NCBI GenBank assembly: GCA_028821575.1
Contig: JAPPFW010000052.1
Location: 59,149-123,148, forward strand
Reading direction: 5' to 3'
Source of the DNA: a bacterium
GTDB lineage: Bacteria > Actinomycetota > Acidimicrobiia > Spongiisociales > Spongiisociaceae
DNA: 64,000 bases
Shown here piece by piece: positions 48,161 through 57,716 of this stretch. Position 1 is the first letter of the stretch. Each line of letters starts with the position of its first letter. The notes under the pieces were generated by a model. The model was not told the DNA's origin and searched no databases. It saw only the letters and a list, made by a program, of their open reading frames with translations. The position numbers were made by a program, and so were the translations under genes.

Positions 48161-49918
48161 GTGGTCCCCGACATCCCGACCTTCGCGGTCGACAACGGAT
48201 TCTCCTACCGGGTGCCCCCTGCGCTCCTGGACCAGGTAATGGTGGGGTCCGTGGTGAGGGTGCCCCTGGCCGGGCGGCGGGTCCGCGGGTACGTGGTCGG
48301 TTTGAAAACGGAGGATGAGGCCTCCGGGGCACGGAAGCTCAGGGAGGTGCGGTCCGTCTCGTCGACGGTTCCCGTCTTCACCGAGGCGATGCTGCCGTCC
48401 CTGCGGTGGGCCGCCGCGCACTACGTCGCTCCGCTAGCCGGGGTGCTCGCCAAGTCCGCACCGCCCAACCTGCCCAAGCAGCCCGTCCCGCGGCAACTCC
48501 CGAGCATTCCCCCGGCCGGAAGTCCCATCACCCGCGTGGCCGGGAGTGCCCAATCCGAAGATCCGGGGATCGTGCAGCTACTGGCCGGTGGGGGCTGGGG
48601 GGAGTTGATCAGGCGATGCGTGACCGGACCCCTCCGTGCCGGTAGGTCGGCGTTGGTGGTGGCGCCGACCGCGGTCGAAGCGGCTCGGCTGGCCGACCGA
48701 CTGGAAGGCGACCTGGGACGCAGGGTTGTGAGGGCGGCCGATCAGGACAACGCCGCTCTTACCGCGGCCTGGTCCCGTGCGGCGACCCAGGGTGGCTTGG
48801 TAGTGGTCGGAACCCTGCGGGTGATCTGGTGGCCGGTCAAGGACCTGTCGATGATCTGCCTGGTCGAGGAGGGGCGCAGGGGTATGAAGGAGCGGCAGAC
48901 ACCCACCGTCGCAGCCGGGACCGTCGCACGGATGAGGTCGCCTACGGAAGGACTCCGGCTCGTCCTGATAGGTCGGGCGCCGACCGTCGACACCCTGCAC
49001 GAGGACGCGGTGATCGAGCGGATCCGGGGTCGCCTGTGGGCTCGGGTGGAGTTGGTGGACCGCACCGAGGATCCGCCCGGCGGAGGGCTGGTCGCCGAGC
49101 GTGTGCGGGTGGCGATTGCCTCCACGATCCGGCGCGACGGGAGGGTGTTCGTCTTCACCCACCGCAGGGGTTATGCCCCGGCGTCGCGCTGCGTGAGCTG
49201 TCGCAGCCTGAGGAGCTGCCCGGCATGCGGCTCGCGTCCTGGCCATCGCGACACGTGCCCGCGGTGCGAGGCGGTGCTCGGTCCCTGTCCGTCCTGCGGC
49301 GGGAACCGGTTCGAACCGCTCGGGGCAGCGGTGGGGCGCATCACCGAAACGCTCCGCCGGTTGGTGGGCGACGGCGTGGGAAGTGTGGGGTCGGATCGTG
49401 CGGTGATGGTCGGTACTGAGCGGGACCTCGTGGAGGTGCCGCCGGTCGACCTGGCGGTGGTCGTGGACGCAGACGGGCTGGTCCGCGGCACCAACTACCG
49501 GTCGACGGAGGAGGCGCTCGCCGTACTGGCCCGTACCGCGTCCACCCTGCGCCGCAACGGCAGGTGCAGGATGATGTTGCAGACCGCCGATACCCGGCAT
49601 CCCGTCTACGAAGCCCTCCAACTGGGAGACCCGATTCCCTTCCTCCGGGACGAGTTGGTGGCGCGCTGGCGGTTCTCCCTTCCTCCCTGTGGAGAGGTGA
49701 TGGTGGTCGAGGTGGAAGGAACCGAAGAAGCGGCCGTACTCGACGCGGCGTTCGCCGGCGCGGACGTCTACGGGCCGGCCAGGGACTCCGGTCGCACCAG
49801 ATGGATAGTCCAGGGGCGCGAGCTGCGGGAACAGAAGCAGCGCCTGCGGGCAGCCACCGGCCGCCTCAGGGACCAGGGCTGCAAGGTACGCATCGACGTG
49901 GACCCCCGCGAGTTTTAG
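48161..49918 (+). CDS. priA: PriA-family primosome protein lacking helicase motifs
   Basis: N-terminal DNA-binding domain and Zn cysteines (CVSCRSLRSCPACG...CPRCEAVLGPCPSCGG); position metK-priA-def-fmt. Confidence 0.88.
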   Translation: MVPDIPTFAVDNGFSYRVPPALLDQVMVGSVVRVPLAGRRVRGYVVGLKTEDEASGARKLREVRSVSSTVPVFTEAMLPSLRWAAAHYVAPLAGVLAKSAPPNLPKQPVPRQLPSIPPAGSPITRVAGSAQSEDPGIVQLLAGGGWGELIRRCVTGPLRAGRSALVVAPTAVEAARLADRLEGDLGRRVVRAADQDNAALTAAWSRAATQGGLVVVGTLRVIWWPVKDLSMICLVEEGRRGMKERQTPTVAAGTVARMRSPTEGLRLVLIGRAPTVDTLHEDAVIERIRGRLWARVELVDRTEDPPGGGLVAERVRVAIASTIRRDGRVFVFTHRRGYAPASRCVSCRSLRSCPACGSRPGHRDTCPRCEAVLGPCPSCGGNRFEPLGAAVGRITETLRRLVGDGVGSVGSDRAVMVGTERDLVEVPPVDLAVVVDADGLVRGTNYRSTEEALAVLARTASTLRRNGRCRMMLQTADTRHPVYEALQLGDPIPFLRDELVARWRFSLPPCGEVMVVEVEGTEEAAVLDAAFAGADVYGPARDSGRTRWIVQGRELREQKQRLRAATGRLRDQGCKVRIDVDPREF

Positions 49919-49946
49919 GCCCAGGTGACACCGACTACTGGAGCTG

Positions 49947-50138
49947 CTAGCGGAGCACCGCGATGATGATGGCTGCGGCGCTTGCGACGAGCCCGGTCAT
50001 CCAGCCCACGATCCACCGGGTCTGCTCGGCGAATCGCTTCTCGATGTCGGCGCGGAGATGGGCGATTTCCGTTCGGACCCCCGAGATCGCGGCATCCAGC
50101 CGGTCCCGGCTGACGTACTGGTCGGTTGAGGCGGTCAC
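49947..50138 (-). CDS. Small coiled-coil plus C-terminal TM protein
   Basis: SRDRLDAAISGVRTEIAHLRADIEKRFAEQTRWIVGWMTGLVASAAAIIIAVLR. Confidence 0.55.
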   Translation of the reverse strand: MTASTDQYVSRDRLDAAISGVRTEIAHLRADIEKRFAEQTRWIVGWMTGLVASAAAIIIAVLR

Positions 50139-50244
50139 GGTGACTCCTCCTGGTCCTCACGTCGACTTCTTATCGTATATACTACAACGTTGCAAACTAT
50201 CATAGCAATAGCTGTCTACCAAGCAAGCCTGCCTCCGACCCCAG

Positions 50245-50328
50245 CCACATACCACATGCCACATGCCACAAGCCACAAGCCACAAGCCACAAGCCACAAG
50301 CCACAAGCCACAAGCCACAAGCCACTAT
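50245..50328. repeat. Heptamer array: CCACATA (CCACATG)x2 (CCACAAG)x8 CCACTAT
   Basis: 12 in-phase 7-mers, 8 identical, ending 10 bp before def. Confidence 0.97.
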
Positions 50329-50338
50329 TCTCGATCCG

Positions 50339-50836
50339 GTGGCCATATTCCCCATCCGCACCTTTGGTGATCCCGTGCTGCGTGTCCGAACTGAACGGGT
50401 CGAGGTGTTCGACAGCGCGCTCCGGAGGCTGGCCGACGACATGATCGACACTATGTACGACGCACCGGGTGTTGGCTTGGCGGCCCCGCAGATCGGGGTG
50501 TCGAAGCGCATCTGCGTTTTCGATGCGGGGGACGGTCCTCGGGTTCTGGTGAACCCTGAGATCGTCGAGACCTCAGGGGAGTGGGAGTTCGACGAGGGAT
50601 GCTTGTCGGTTCCCGGTCACTACTGGCCGATCACGCGCCCGGCCTTCGCTCGCGCACGCGGGCAGGACGTGTCCGGTGCCCCGGTCGAGTACGCAGGGCA
50701 CGAACTGCTAGGCAGGGTGCTCCAGCACGAGACCGATCACTTGAACGGCATGCTGCTGATCGAGAGACTTGACCGGCCGACGCGGAAGGAGGCCCTGCGC
50801 GATATCCGCAACCAAGCTCTCGGCTTGCCGGAGTGA
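50339..50836 (+). CDS. def: Peptide deformylase
   Basis: GVGLAAPQIGVSKRI; EGCLSVPG; HELLGRVLQHETDHLNG. Confidence 0.97.
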   Translation: MAIFPIRTFGDPVLRVRTERVEVFDSALRRLADDMIDTMYDAPGVGLAAPQIGVSKRICVFDAGDGPRVLVNPEIVETSGEWEFDEGCLSVPGHYWPITRPAFARARGQDVSGAPVEYAGHELLGRVLQHETDHLNGMLLIERLDRPTRKEALRDIRNQALGLPE

Positions 50837-51744
50837 TCCGAGCCGCCTTTCTGGGTACATCGAGGGCGGCCGTGCCTGCACTCGAGACACTGGCTGGCCT
50901 GACCGACCTGCGCATGGTTGTCACCAGGCCCGACCGTCGGCGGGGACGGGGGCGGGTGATGTCGGCGTCCCAGGTGAAGCAACGGGCCCTGGAACTTGAT
51001 CTGGAGGTGCGCCAACCCGGCACATCACAGCAACTCGATGCTGAGATCGCCTCCACCACTCTGGACGTAGCCGTGGTGGCCGCCTACGGGGTGCTTGTGC
51101 GGCCGGAGACCCTTTCTCGCCCTTCCGGCGGAATGCTCAACCTGCACTTCTCGTTGTTGCCCCGGTGGCGGGGTGCGGCGCCGGTCGAGCGGGCGATCCT
51201 GGCTGGAGACCGTACGACGGGAGTCACCCTCATGCAGATGGCGGAGGGACTGGACACCGGAGGGCTGCTGTCGGCTTGGGAGACGGCCATAGGGTCGGAC
51301 GAGACCGCCGGAGAACTGTCGGAGCGGTTGGCGGTCGGGGCGGCTGAATTGCTCTGCGAAGCCTTGCTTCCGGCCGTGGCCGGACACGCTGTCCCGTTTC
51401 CCCAGGATGAGGGGTTGGCGACCGTGGCACCCCGGATCTCGAAGGAGGAGCCCCGGCTCGACTGGGCGGGACAGGCCGACGAGGTCAACCGGACCATCCG
51501 CGCCTTCAGTCCCCGTCCCGGCGCCTTCACCAATTGGCGAGATCAGCGATTCAAGATCCTACGTGCGAGGGTGGCGCACGGGAGCCTCGATCCGGGCCGG
51601 CTCGAAGCCTCCGGCCGGACCGTACGGGTGGGCACAGGCCGCGGGTGCCTCGAGTTGCTGTCGGTTCAGCCGGCCGGTTCCAGATCGATGAGAGCCACTG
51701 ATTGGCTTCGGGGTGTGAGGGGCGTTCCGGGGCGCTTCGAGTGA
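50833..51744 (+). CDS. fmt: Methionyl-tRNA formyltransferase
   Basis: RPDRRRGRG; LNLHFSLLPRWRGAAPVERAIL; RTIRAFSPRPGAFT. Confidence 0.96.
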   Translation: MIRAAFLGTSRAAVPALETLAGLTDLRMVVTRPDRRRGRGRVMSASQVKQRALELDLEVRQPGTSQQLDAEIASTTLDVAVVAAYGVLVRPETLSRPSGGMLNLHFSLLPRWRGAAPVERAILAGDRTTGVTLMQMAEGLDTGGLLSAWETAIGSDETAGELSERLAVGAAELLCEALLPAVAGHAVPFPQDEGLATVAPRISKEEPRLDWAGQADEVNRTIRAFSPRPGAFTNWRDQRFKILRARVAHGSLDPGRLEASGRTVRVGTGRGCLELLSVQPAGSRSMRATDWLRGVRGVPGRFE

Positions 51745-52937
51745 AGCGAGGCGTCCCGGCGCGCGTCGTGGCGGCTGGTCTGGTGGGAAGGGTGGTTCGC
51801 GGTGGTGCCTGGTCCAACCTGGTGGTACGAGATGTCGACCTACCGCCGCAGGACGCCCGCCTGGTGCGCCATCTCGTGTACGGGACGCTGAGAAACCTGG
51901 CGCGCCTGGATGGAGCGATCTCCGGGTTGTCGCACCGTCCGGTCCCCACCATGGATCCGGTCCTGCTCGACGTTCTTCGGGTCGCCTTCCATGAGGTCCT
52001 GTTCGGGAGAGCGGCCGCTCACGCGGTTGCTTACACCGCGGTGGAGTCTGCTCGCGCCCTCGGCTACGGCCGGGCTGCGCGGTTCGTCAATGCTCTGGTA
52101 AGGAACCTGCAGAGAAACGGGGAACCGGAACCGCCCTCAGGGGTGGCTGAGCGGTTCAGCCTGCCCCGGTGGTTCGTGGACGACCTGGTCTCCGCATGGG
52201 GAGAGGACTCTGCCCGCTCCTTTGTCGAGGCCTCCCATGAAGACGCGCCGGTGACGTTCCGCATGCAACGCGGCGTGCTACCACCCCCGGGAGCCGTCGC
52301 AGCCTCCGTTCCCGGCGCCTTCGTCCATCTGGACGGCGTTCCGCCCGGCGCCGTGGTCCAGGATCCGGCCTCGCTGGCCGCGGTCCAGGCGCTAAGTGTG
52401 TCTCCCGGAGAACGCGTGCTCGAGGTCGGGGCGGCCCCGGGAGGCAAGACCCTGGCGCTGTGGGACCGAGACCCCGGGCTCCTGGTCGCTCTGGACGTGC
52501 ACGAGCGGCGCATCCGGCGCGCCCGTCGACGTACGGTCAGGTCCGGATTCGAGGGTCGGTGGGTTCGGGCGGACGGCCGCCGGCTGCCGTTCCGCACTGC
52601 AAGCCTGGACAAGGTCCTGGTGGACGCTCCATGCACCGGACTCGGAACTCTCCGTCGCCGCCCGGAGATCCGCCTCCGGGTTACGGAACCCGAACGCGAC
52701 CGGCTCGCTGCTCTGCAGCGCCGCATGCTGCATGAGGCTCTGCGGGTGGTCCGTCCCGGAGGCCGGGTCGTCTACGCGGTATGTACCGTCACGTCGGCGG
52801 AAACGACCGAGGTGGTGTCCGGACTCCGCGCCCGCCCTCCGGAGGACTTGCCGGGCCTGCGTCTGGAAGGAGGCCTGCTCATGGCGCCACACCTGACCGA
52901 GACCGACGGCATGTTTATTTCAGTGGTTGGTGATTAG
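51741..52937 (+). CDS. rsmB: 16S rRNA m5C967 methyltransferase RsmB/Sun
   Basis: NusB-like N-domain; LEVGAAPGGKT; VDAPCTGLGTLRRRPEI; VYAVCTVTSAET; C-terminal VVGD* lies in a heptamer array. Confidence 0.94.
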   Translation: MKRGVPARVVAAGLVGRVVRGGAWSNLVVRDVDLPPQDARLVRHLVYGTLRNLARLDGAISGLSHRPVPTMDPVLLDVLRVAFHEVLFGRAAAHAVAYTAVESARALGYGRAARFVNALVRNLQRNGEPEPPSGVAERFSLPRWFVDDLVSAWGEDSARSFVEASHEDAPVTFRMQRGVLPPPGAVAASVPGAFVHLDGVPPGAVVQDPASLAAVQALSVSPGERVLEVGAAPGGKTLALWDRDPGLLVALDVHERRIRRARRRTVRSGFEGRWVRADGRRLPFRTASLDKVLVDAPCTGLGTLRRRPEIRLRVTEPERDRLAALQRRMLHEALRVVRPGGRVVYAVCTVTSAETTEVVSGLRARPPEDLPGLRLEGGLLMAPHLTETDGMFISVVGD

Positions 52938-53041
52938 TGGTTAGTAGTAAGTAGTTGGTGGTTAACGTCATGTATACTAGTTAGTTTTGTGAGCGGTGGG
53001 TGGTAGTCCTTCGCCAGCCACCAGTCACCAGCCACCAGCAT
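52924..53041. repeat. Convergent heptamer arrays: TGGTTGG TGATTAG TGGTTAG TAGTAAG TAGTTGG TGGTTAA ... CCAGCCA CCAGTCA CCAGCCA CCAGCAT
   Basis: Six G-rich 7-mers (52924-52965) and four C-rich 7-mers (53014-53041). Confidence 0.85.
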
Positions 53042-53053
53042 TACCCTACGAAC

Positions 53054-53746
53054 GTGATACGACCGGTTCGCATCGCCGCTTCGATCCTCGCTGCCGACTT
53101 CGCCCGGCTCGGTGAGGATGTGGCGAGGGTGGAACCATTCCTCGACCTGCTCCACGTGGATGTAATGGACGGCCACTTCGTTCCCAACATCTCGCTGGGG
53201 CTCCCCGTTATCAGGTCTCTCCGGGCGGTGTCCAACCTGCCCTTCGACTGCCACCTCATGATCACCGATCCGGCCGACTACGTTGAGGCATTGTCCGGAG
53301 CGGGCGCCACCGGGATCACCGTGCACATGGAGGCGGTGCCGGATCCCACCGGCGTGGCGCGGATGGCTCGAGAGGTGGGTCTCGAATTCGGGGTCGTGAT
53401 CAATCCGGCAACACCGTTCGAGACGATGGACCCTTTCCTGGAACTGTGCGACATCGTGCTGGTCATGTCCGTCGAACCCGGGTTCGGGGGACAGGGATTC
53501 ATCTCCTCCGTTCTTGCCAAGGTCGAAGCAGCCCGCAAGGCGATCGACAACCGGGGTCTCGATGTGGCCTTGGAGATCGACGGTGGGATCGGTCCGGATA
53601 CGATCGGCGCCGCGCGGAGTGCCGGCGCGGACGTGTTCGTAGCCGGGACCGCCATCTTTGGCCGCCCCGATCCAGTCGCAGCCATCTCCGAACTCAGAGA
53701 CATAGCGTCGTCCCGGGATCGGCCGGTCGTCGGAGGTGGGGATTGA
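53054..53746 (+). CDS. rpe: Ribulose-phosphate 3-epimerase
   Basis: [47 protein letters not shown]. Confidence 0.97.
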   Translation: MIRPVRIAASILAADFARLGEDVARVEPFLDLLHVDVMDGHFVPNISLGLPVIRSLRAVSNLPFDCHLMITDPADYVEALSGAGATGITVHMEAVPDPTGVARMAREVGLEFGVVINPATPFETMDPFLELCDIVLVMSVEPGFGGQGFISSVLAKVEAARKAIDNRGLDVALEIDGGIGPDTIGAARSAGADVFVAGTAIFGRPDPVAAISELRDIASSRDRPVVGGGD

Positions 53747-55185
53747 AAGCGGACTGGTCGGACGATGAACGCCGCTGGATGATTCGGGCGATCGAGTTGG
53801 CGCGCCCCCAGCGCACTCACCCCAACCCGAGGGTCGGCTGCGTGATCGTCGATGACCGGGGGGAAGTTGTGGGGGAAGGCGTTCATAGGGGAGTCGGGAC
53901 CCGGCACGCTGAGCAGGAGGCCTTGAGCGAGGCGGGGACGGCCGCCCGTGGAGGCACCGCCGTCGTCTCCCTCGAACCCTGCTCGCACTTCGGCCGGACC
54001 CCTCCCTGCGCAGAGGCACTGGTCGCCGCCGGCATCGCCCGGGTGGTGGCGGCTACTCACGATCCGGACCGGAGGGTGAGCGGCCGGGGCTTTGGCATAC
54101 TTCAGGAAGCCGGGGTCGAGACGGCGGTGGGCCTGCTGAACCGGGAGGCGATAGAACTCGACCCCGCCTACCACCATCACCGACGAACCGGCCGTCCCTA
54201 CGTTCGGATGGTGCACACCGGCGGACTCGAGGCGGTCGACGGGGCCGTCCTCTCCGACCTCGCCGAGCTCGAAGCCGACCTGGACACAATGGTCAACGGC
54301 TCGGACCTGGATCTCCACGAGACGGGTGGTCGAGCGATGAAGGACCGCCTGACCAGGCTGGAGGAGCAGGGGCTCATCCATGTCGGGGTTCGGTACGAGG
54401 ACCTGGTACGCGGGCTCAGCCGGGAGGGACTGGTCGATGTGGCGACCGTCTACTCCACCACCCCCGTGCTCGCGCCGCATGCCGGAGGTGTCGGCGGAGC
54501 GTACCGCCGCGTCGGTGGGCGCGCGGTCGGTTCCTGCTACCGCATCGATCTCGAAGTCGTGCAATCCCGCCCGCAAGGACCGGTCCGGCGAGGCGCCGAA
54601 GCGCGCATCCCCACGGGGCACGGTGTGTTCAGGGCTGTCGGCTACGAGTCGCTCGACGACGGTCGGCAGCATGTGGCCCTCGTGCGAGGGGAACTCGGGT
54701 CGGCTCCGTTGGTGAGGGTCCACTCCGAGTGCCTGACCGGCGATGTCTTCGGAAGCCTCCGATGTGACTGCGGGTTCCAACTGGACGAGGCTCTCAGCCG
54801 AATCGGTGGGGAGGGTGCCGGTGTGGTGCTCTACATGCGCGGCCATGAGGGAAGGGGCATAGGTCTGATACACAAACTGGCGGCCTACGCGTTGCAGGAA
54901 CGCGGGCGCGACACGGTCCAGGCGAACCTGGATCTCGGTTTCCCGGAGGACGGGCGTGACTACGGGATCGCGGCGGGAATCCTCAAGGATCTCGGGGTCA
55001 ACGAACTGCGCCTTCTCACCAACAATCCTGCGAAGAGGGCGGGCATGGAGGAGAACGGCCTGCGGATCGTCGAGCGCATACCTCTGGTCACCGGCGAGAA
55101 CGATCACAACCGGACCTATCTCCGCACCAAGGTGTCGAAGCTGGGTCATCTGATCGACTTCGACGAGGGGCTCCCCGACGGGTGA
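53743..55185 (+). CDS. Fusion: RibD deaminase domain + degenerate reductase-like segment + GTP cyclohydrolase II (RibA)
   Basis: TTG start overlapping rpe stop; HAEQEAL and [12 protein letters not shown] deaminase; [17 protein letters not shown] and [19 protein letters not shown]. Confidence 0.9.
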   Translation: MKADWSDDERRWMIRAIELARPQRTHPNPRVGCVIVDDRGEVVGEGVHRGVGTRHAEQEALSEAGTAARGGTAVVSLEPCSHFGRTPPCAEALVAAGIARVVAATHDPDRRVSGRGFGILQEAGVETAVGLLNREAIELDPAYHHHRRTGRPYVRMVHTGGLEAVDGAVLSDLAELEADLDTMVNGSDLDLHETGGRAMKDRLTRLEEQGLIHVGVRYEDLVRGLSREGLVDVATVYSTTPVLAPHAGGVGGAYRRVGGRAVGSCYRIDLEVVQSRPQGPVRRGAEARIPTGHGVFRAVGYESLDDGRQHVALVRGELGSAPLVRVHSECLTGDVFGSLRCDCGFQLDEALSRIGGEGAGVVLYMRGHEGRGIGLIHKLAAYALQERGRDTVQANLDLGFPEDGRDYGIAAGILKDLGVNELRLLTNNPAKRAGMEENGLRIVERIPLVTGENDHNRTYLRTKVSKLGHLIDFDEGLPDG

Positions 55186-55482
55186 CCACCCGCGTCCTGG
55201 GAAACGTGGCTGATCGATGATCATCCACCTCCTATAATGAGCTTCACAACGAGAAGAAGAGGAAGCCGGCTGCTTCCCACCCGGCCACCGGAGTGGCAGC
55301 GCCGAGGGAGTCGCGATGCCCCTCGGTCACCGAGTGTGCCGCGGTAAAGCGCCCTCGACACGTCGTGTCGTGACGGGGAGTTTGAAGCCCGCATAGGGCG
55401 TTCGTTACCGCAGCCGGTGGCTGCGTCACTATCGGCTCGAGTCGATATCGCACGACCAGACCGACGAGCAAAGGAGATCCAT

Positions 55483-56040
55483 ATCGCCAAGCTACGAGTG
55501 AACGACGAGATTCGCGCCGCCGAGGTGAGGGTGGTTGCTCCCGACGGCTCCCAGGTCGGGGTCAAGTCTCTCAGAGAGGCCAAGTGGTTGGCTGACCAGT
55601 TGGGCCTGGACCTGGTCGAGGTCGCACCCGGGGCCAACCCTCCGGTCGCCCGGCTGATGGACTACGGGAAATACAAGTACGAGCAGTCCGTCAAGGAACG
55701 TGAGGCGCGCAAGAAGCAGTCGCGCAGCACGGTCAAGGAACTCTCCTTCCGGGTCAAGATCGGGAACCACGACTACGTGATCAAGCGGAACCGGGCGAAG
55801 CGTTTCCTCGACAATGGAGATCGGGTGCGGGTCAGGGTCTGGCTTCGAGGTCGGGAAGCCAGCCGTCCGCAGCTCGGTCTCGCCATCCTCAACCGGCTCA
55901 GTGAAGACCTCGAGGAGGTGGCGAAGATCGAGCAGGATCCCAAGATCGAAGGTCGGAACATGACTATGGCATTCGCGCCGCTCAAGAGGCCGACCCGGCG
56001 CTCCCCGGACGGAAACGCGGGCAGCAAGTACGAGGTTTAG
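55483..56040 (+). CDS. infC: Translation initiation factor IF-3 (probable ATC start)
   Basis: VNDEIRAAEVRVVAPDGSQVGV; VEVAPGANPPVARLMDYGKYKYE; AAGGAG 6 nt upstream of ATC. Confidence 0.93.
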   Translation: MAKLRVNDEIRAAEVRVVAPDGSQVGVKSLREAKWLADQLGLDLVEVAPGANPPVARLMDYGKYKYEQSVKEREARKKQSRSTVKELSFRVKIGNHDYVIKRNRAKRFLDNGDRVRVRVWLRGREASRPQLGLAILNRLSEDLEEVAKIEQDPKIEGRNMTMAFAPLKRPTRRSPDGNAGSKYEV

Positions 56041-56048
56041 GACAGAAC

Positions 56049-56243
56049 ATGCCGAAGATGAAGACACACAAGGGCACCGCCAAGCGCATCAAGGTGACCG
56101 GCTCAGGTCGCCTGAGAAGGCGCCAGTCACACCGCGGACATCTCCGCCTGGCCAAAGGGAAGGACAGCTACCGGCGGCTCAAGGGGGAGGCGGATCTGGC
56201 AAAGGGCGATGAGAAGCGGGCCAAGCGCCTGCTCGGGATGTAG
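56049..56243 (+). CDS. rpmI: 50S ribosomal protein L35
   Basis: MPKMKTHKGTAKRIKVTGSGRLRRR. Confidence 0.97.
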   Translation: MPKMKTHKGTAKRIKVTGSGRLRRRQSHRGHLRLAKGKDSYRRLKGEADLAKGDEKRAKRLLGM

Positions 56244-56255
56244 AGGAAGGCCGCT

Positions 56256-56612
56256 ATGGCACGTGCAAAGCGTTCTTCCAGTTCCCGTTCCAGGCACCGC
56301 AAGGTCCTGGGCAGAGCCAAGGGGTACCGCGGCGCCAAGAGCCGGAGCTACCGGGCCGCGAACGAACAGGTGATGAAGTCCATGCAGTACGCGTACCGGG
56401 ATCGCCGGGCGCGCAAGGGCGAGTTCCGGCGCCTCTGGATCACCCGCATAAACGCGGCCGCCCGGGAGAACGGCACGACCTATTCGAGGTTGATCGCCGG
56501 ACTGAAGGCGGTGGACTTCCAAGTGGATCGCAAGATGCTGGCCGATATCGCGGTTAACGACCCCGATACATTCCGGCAGATCGTCGAGATGGCCGGCGCC
56601 GACCGGGCGTGA
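56256..56612 (+). CDS. rplT: 50S ribosomal protein L20
   Basis: [44 protein letters not shown]. Confidence 0.97.
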   Translation: MARAKRSSSSRSRHRKVLGRAKGYRGAKSRSYRAANEQVMKSMQYAYRDRRARKGEFRRLWITRINAAARENGTTYSRLIAGLKAVDFQVDRKMLADIAVNDPDTFRQIVEMAGADRA

Positions 56613-56656
56613 GGGCGGGTCAGCGGCCACCGGAGTCCGCAAGCCCTACCGGGTCG

Positions 56657-57676
56657 ATGGATCTCCGGCGCATTGCTCGTATCGTCGATACGGCGCTGGA
56701 ACGGATTGCCGGGGCGTCGGACCTTGCCGAGTTATCGGTCATCGACACGGAGGTGGTCGGACGCAGGTCCCAGATCAGCGTGGCGAGGCGAGGCATCGGT
56801 GCGCTCGATCCGAGCCGGCGGAAGGAAGCAGGTCGGGCAATCAACCAGGCGATCCGATCCCTCAAGGAGGCAATCGAGCAGAGGAGGGTCAACCTTGAGA
56901 TCGAGGCCGAGAATCTCCTGCTTGAGCAGGATCGGGTGGATGTGACCCTGCCCTACGGCCGCCTGCCCAGAGGTACTCACCACTTGCTGACCGTCACCAT
57001 GAACGAGGTCTGCGACATCTTCCGTTGCATCGGCTACCAGGTGGCGGAGGGACCGGAACTGGAGTTGGCCTGGTACAACTTCGATGCTCTGAACACACCG
57101 CCTACCCACCCGTCCCGTTTCGAATCAGACACGATGTACGTGGAGTCGGCCGATGCTGAGGCGCGCAGCGGTGCCGACGAGTTGCTCCTGCGAACCCAGA
57201 CCTCGCCGATGCAGGCGCGTTTCATGGAGAAGCATCCCCCTCCTGTCTACGTGGTGGTGCCAGGGAGGGTTTTCCGCACCGATACCTGGGATGCCACCCA
57301 CTCTCCGGTCTTCCACCAGATCGAAGGTCTCGCCGTGGATTCGGATATCACGTTCGGAGATCTCAAGGGAACGCTCGCCTACTTCGCCAAGGAGTTCTTC
57401 GGTGAGCAGACCCGTACCCGGTTCGTCCCGCACTTCTTCCCTTTCACCGAGCCATCGGCGGAAATGCTGGTGTGGTTCAACGGGGAGTGGTTGGAGATGC
57501 TCGGCTGCGGGATGGTCGATCCGAACGTGTTCGAGGCGGTGGGTTACGACCCCGCTGAAGTCACCGGGTTCGCCTTCGGGATGGGCGTGGAACGCCTGGC
57601 GATGGTCAAGCACTCCATCCGCGACATCCGCCACTTCTACGAGAACGATCTGCGCGTGCTCGGGCAGTTCCGATGA
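56657..57676 (+). CDS. pheS: Phenylalanyl-tRNA synthetase alpha subunit
   Basis: LPRGTHHLLTVTMNEVCDIFRCIGYQVAEGPELE; HSPVFHQIEGLAVD; FAFGMGVERLAMVK. Confidence 0.97.
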   Translation: MDLRRIARIVDTALERIAGASDLAELSVIDTEVVGRRSQISVARRGIGALDPSRRKEAGRAINQAIRSLKEAIEQRRVNLEIEAENLLLEQDRVDVTLPYGRLPRGTHHLLTVTMNEVCDIFRCIGYQVAEGPELELAWYNFDALNTPPTHPSRFESDTMYVESADAEARSGADELLLRTQTSPMQARFMEKHPPPVYVVVPGRVFRTDTWDATHSPVFHQIEGLAVDSDITFGDLKGTLAYFAKEFFGEQTRTRFVPHFFPFTEPSAEMLVWFNGEWLEMLGCGMVDPNVFEAVGYDPAEVTGFAFGMGVERLAMVKHSIRDIRHFYENDLRVLGQFR

Positions 57677-57716
57677 CGAGTCAACGCCTACCGGGCAGGG
57701 GGGGAGCCGGCCCCGG

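Noticed and set aside
50245-50328. Possible CRISPR array from regular repeats
   Set aside because: Period is 7 bp with no spacers; no cas genes in the window; this is a simple tandem repeat.
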